64,000 nt of DNA, taken from NCBI RefSeq assembly GCF_008725655.1, contig NZ_VYXP01000004.1, positions 175,346 to 239,345 on the forward strand, given 5' to 3'. The translations under genes were made by a program, and so were the position numbers. The notes under the pieces are model-generated. The model was not told the DNA's origin, did not search any database, and was given only the letters and a program-made list of their open reading frames with translations. Shown here piece after piece: positions 63,138 to 64,000 of the stretch (within the stretch, counting starts at the first letter, position 1; each line of letters opens with the position of its first letter). Origin of the DNA: Marinihelvus fidelis (lineage in GTDB: Bacteria > Pseudomonadota > Gammaproteobacteria > Xanthomonadales > SZUA-36).

Positions 63138-64000
63138 GATGCTGTCTCTCGTTCGTGTTTTTTGATCACCGCTTCGATGCGGTCGGGCACGTGATGTTGA
63201 GCCTCCTGCCCGGCTTCCAGAATGGCCTGGGTCGTCGCCAGCCGGCCGGAGCGGCCATGGCTTTTGACGAGGACGCCATTCAGTCCGAGCAACGGTGCCC
63301 CATTATGCTTGGCGGGGTCCAAACGTTCCACCATGGCCTTGAGCGCCGGCTTGGCCAGCAACGCGCCCAGGCGTGACCGCCACGTCGACTCCAGCGTCTT
63401 GCGGAACTCGCCGAACAGCATCGCCGCCAGGCCCTCGCTGGATTTCAGCACCAGGTTGCCGGCGAAACCGTCACACACGGCCAGGTCCACGGTGCCCTCG
63501 AAGATGTCATGGCCCTCGATAAAACCACGGTAGTCGAGGTCCGAGGCCTTCAGCAGTTCGTGCGCCTCGCGGACCACTGCGTGGCCCTTGCCGTCTTCGT
63601 GACCAACGTTGAGCAGACCGACCGACGCGGGCCGCTCGGGGTGCGCGGCGCGGCGCACTTCGGCGCCCATGAACGCGAACTGCGCCAGCTGGCGGGCATC
63701 GACATTCAGGTTGGCACCCAGGTCCAGCATGCCGACGGTGCCGGCGGCATTGGGGAACTGTGACATCAGCGCCGGGCGGCTGACGCCGGGCAGCACGCCC
63801 AGCAATTTCACGCCCAGGGCCATCAGTGCAACGGTATTGCCGGCGCTGACACAGGACTGTGCGCGCCCTTCGTGGACCAGCTGCAATGCGCGGTAAAGAC
63901 TGAACTCGGGGCCGGCGCGCAGGATGGCGCGCGGCCGGGCATCGGACGTGATGACTTCACTGGTCGCCTCGATCACGAGACGGTCCCGCAGACCGGCATC
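63134..64000 (-). CDS. plsX: phosphate acyltransferase PlsX, N-terminally truncated by the window
   Basis: The last 288 or so residues of PlsX, which makes acyl-phosphate from acyl-ACP for phospholipid synthesis. Seen are [67 protein letters not shown] and [20 protein letters not shown]. The frame is open to the window edge. First of the fab operon genes visible here. Confidence 0.95.
   Translation of the reverse strand, partial: DAGLRDRLVIEATSEVITSDARPRAILRAGPEFSLYRALQLVHEGRAQSCVSAGNTVALMALGVKLLGVLPGVSRPALMSQFPNAAGTVGMLDLGANLNVDARQLAQFAFMGAEVRRAAHPERPASVGLLNVGHEDGKGHAVVREAHELLKASDLDYRGFIEGHDIFEGTVDLAVCDGFAGNLVLKSSEGLAAMLFGEFRKTLESTWRSRLGALLAKPALKAMVERLDPAKHNGAPLLGLNGVLVKSHGRSGRLATTQAILEAGQEAQHHVPDRIEAVIKKHERETAS

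Overview
The window is GC-rich, gene-dense chromosome from a gammaproteobacterium. This rests on the gene set and order (sdhCDAB followed by sdhE and ygfX, ygfZ, clpS-clpA beside infA, mnmA-hflD, and the plsX-fabHDG-acpP-fabF-pabBC-mltG-tmk-holB-pilZ string) and on a dif site that differs from the E. coli site only in its first two bases. The genus cannot be named from the sequence alone; a lineage near Xanthomonadales or Chromatiales is a guess.

Region by region. 1-6182: the end of ispG, a methyltransferase, convergent ygfZ, and the succinate dehydrogenase operon with its FAD-assembly factor SdhE and the membrane protein YgfX. 6188-12488: a complete filamentous (inovirus-type) prophage of about 6.27 kb inserted at dif. 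It has a repressor with an operator, a hairpin-rich intergenic region, Rep, an ssDNA-binding protein, coat proteins, an adsorption protein, a pVI-like protein, a Zot/pI assembly ATPase and a small minus-strand module, but no integrase. 12749-18000: a TonB-dependent receptor, a glycosyltransferase-sulfotransferase fusion, tRNA-Leu, two small membrane or lipoprotein genes and tRNA-Cys. 18048-24879: a six-gene efflux and membrane operon (AI-2E/PerM family, K+ channel-like, outer-membrane factor, HlyD, DUF2955, small membrane protein) and two secreted proteins. 24962-36886: tRNA-Gly, infA, clpA/clpS, mnmA, hflD, aconitase, a polysaccharide deacetylase, recQ, an EEP nuclease and tag. 36911-41200: the giant helicase Lhr.

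41304-45415: a small integron cassette array without an integrase (CALIN-type). It has near-identical 81-bp attC sites, toxin-antitoxin cassettes (HicAB, RelE/antitoxin, ParE/Phd), two cassettes of unknown function, an IS3-family element inserted inside an attC, and a 62-bp remnant of a related IS abutting another attC. 45665-53922: an aromatic/aspartate aminotransferase, a GCS2-CBS fusion with a lipoprotein, FadD, DinB, a class V aminotransferase and PilZ. 53945-64000: the fatty acid/folate/DNA replication operon on the minus strand, ending in plsX, which is cut by the window.

The two accessory regions are the most interesting parts: the Xer-exploiting filamentous prophage, whose attachment site lies inside the repressor reading frame so that integration changes the repressor's C-terminus, and the attC array that has been hit at least twice by the same kind of IS at equivalent attC positions.
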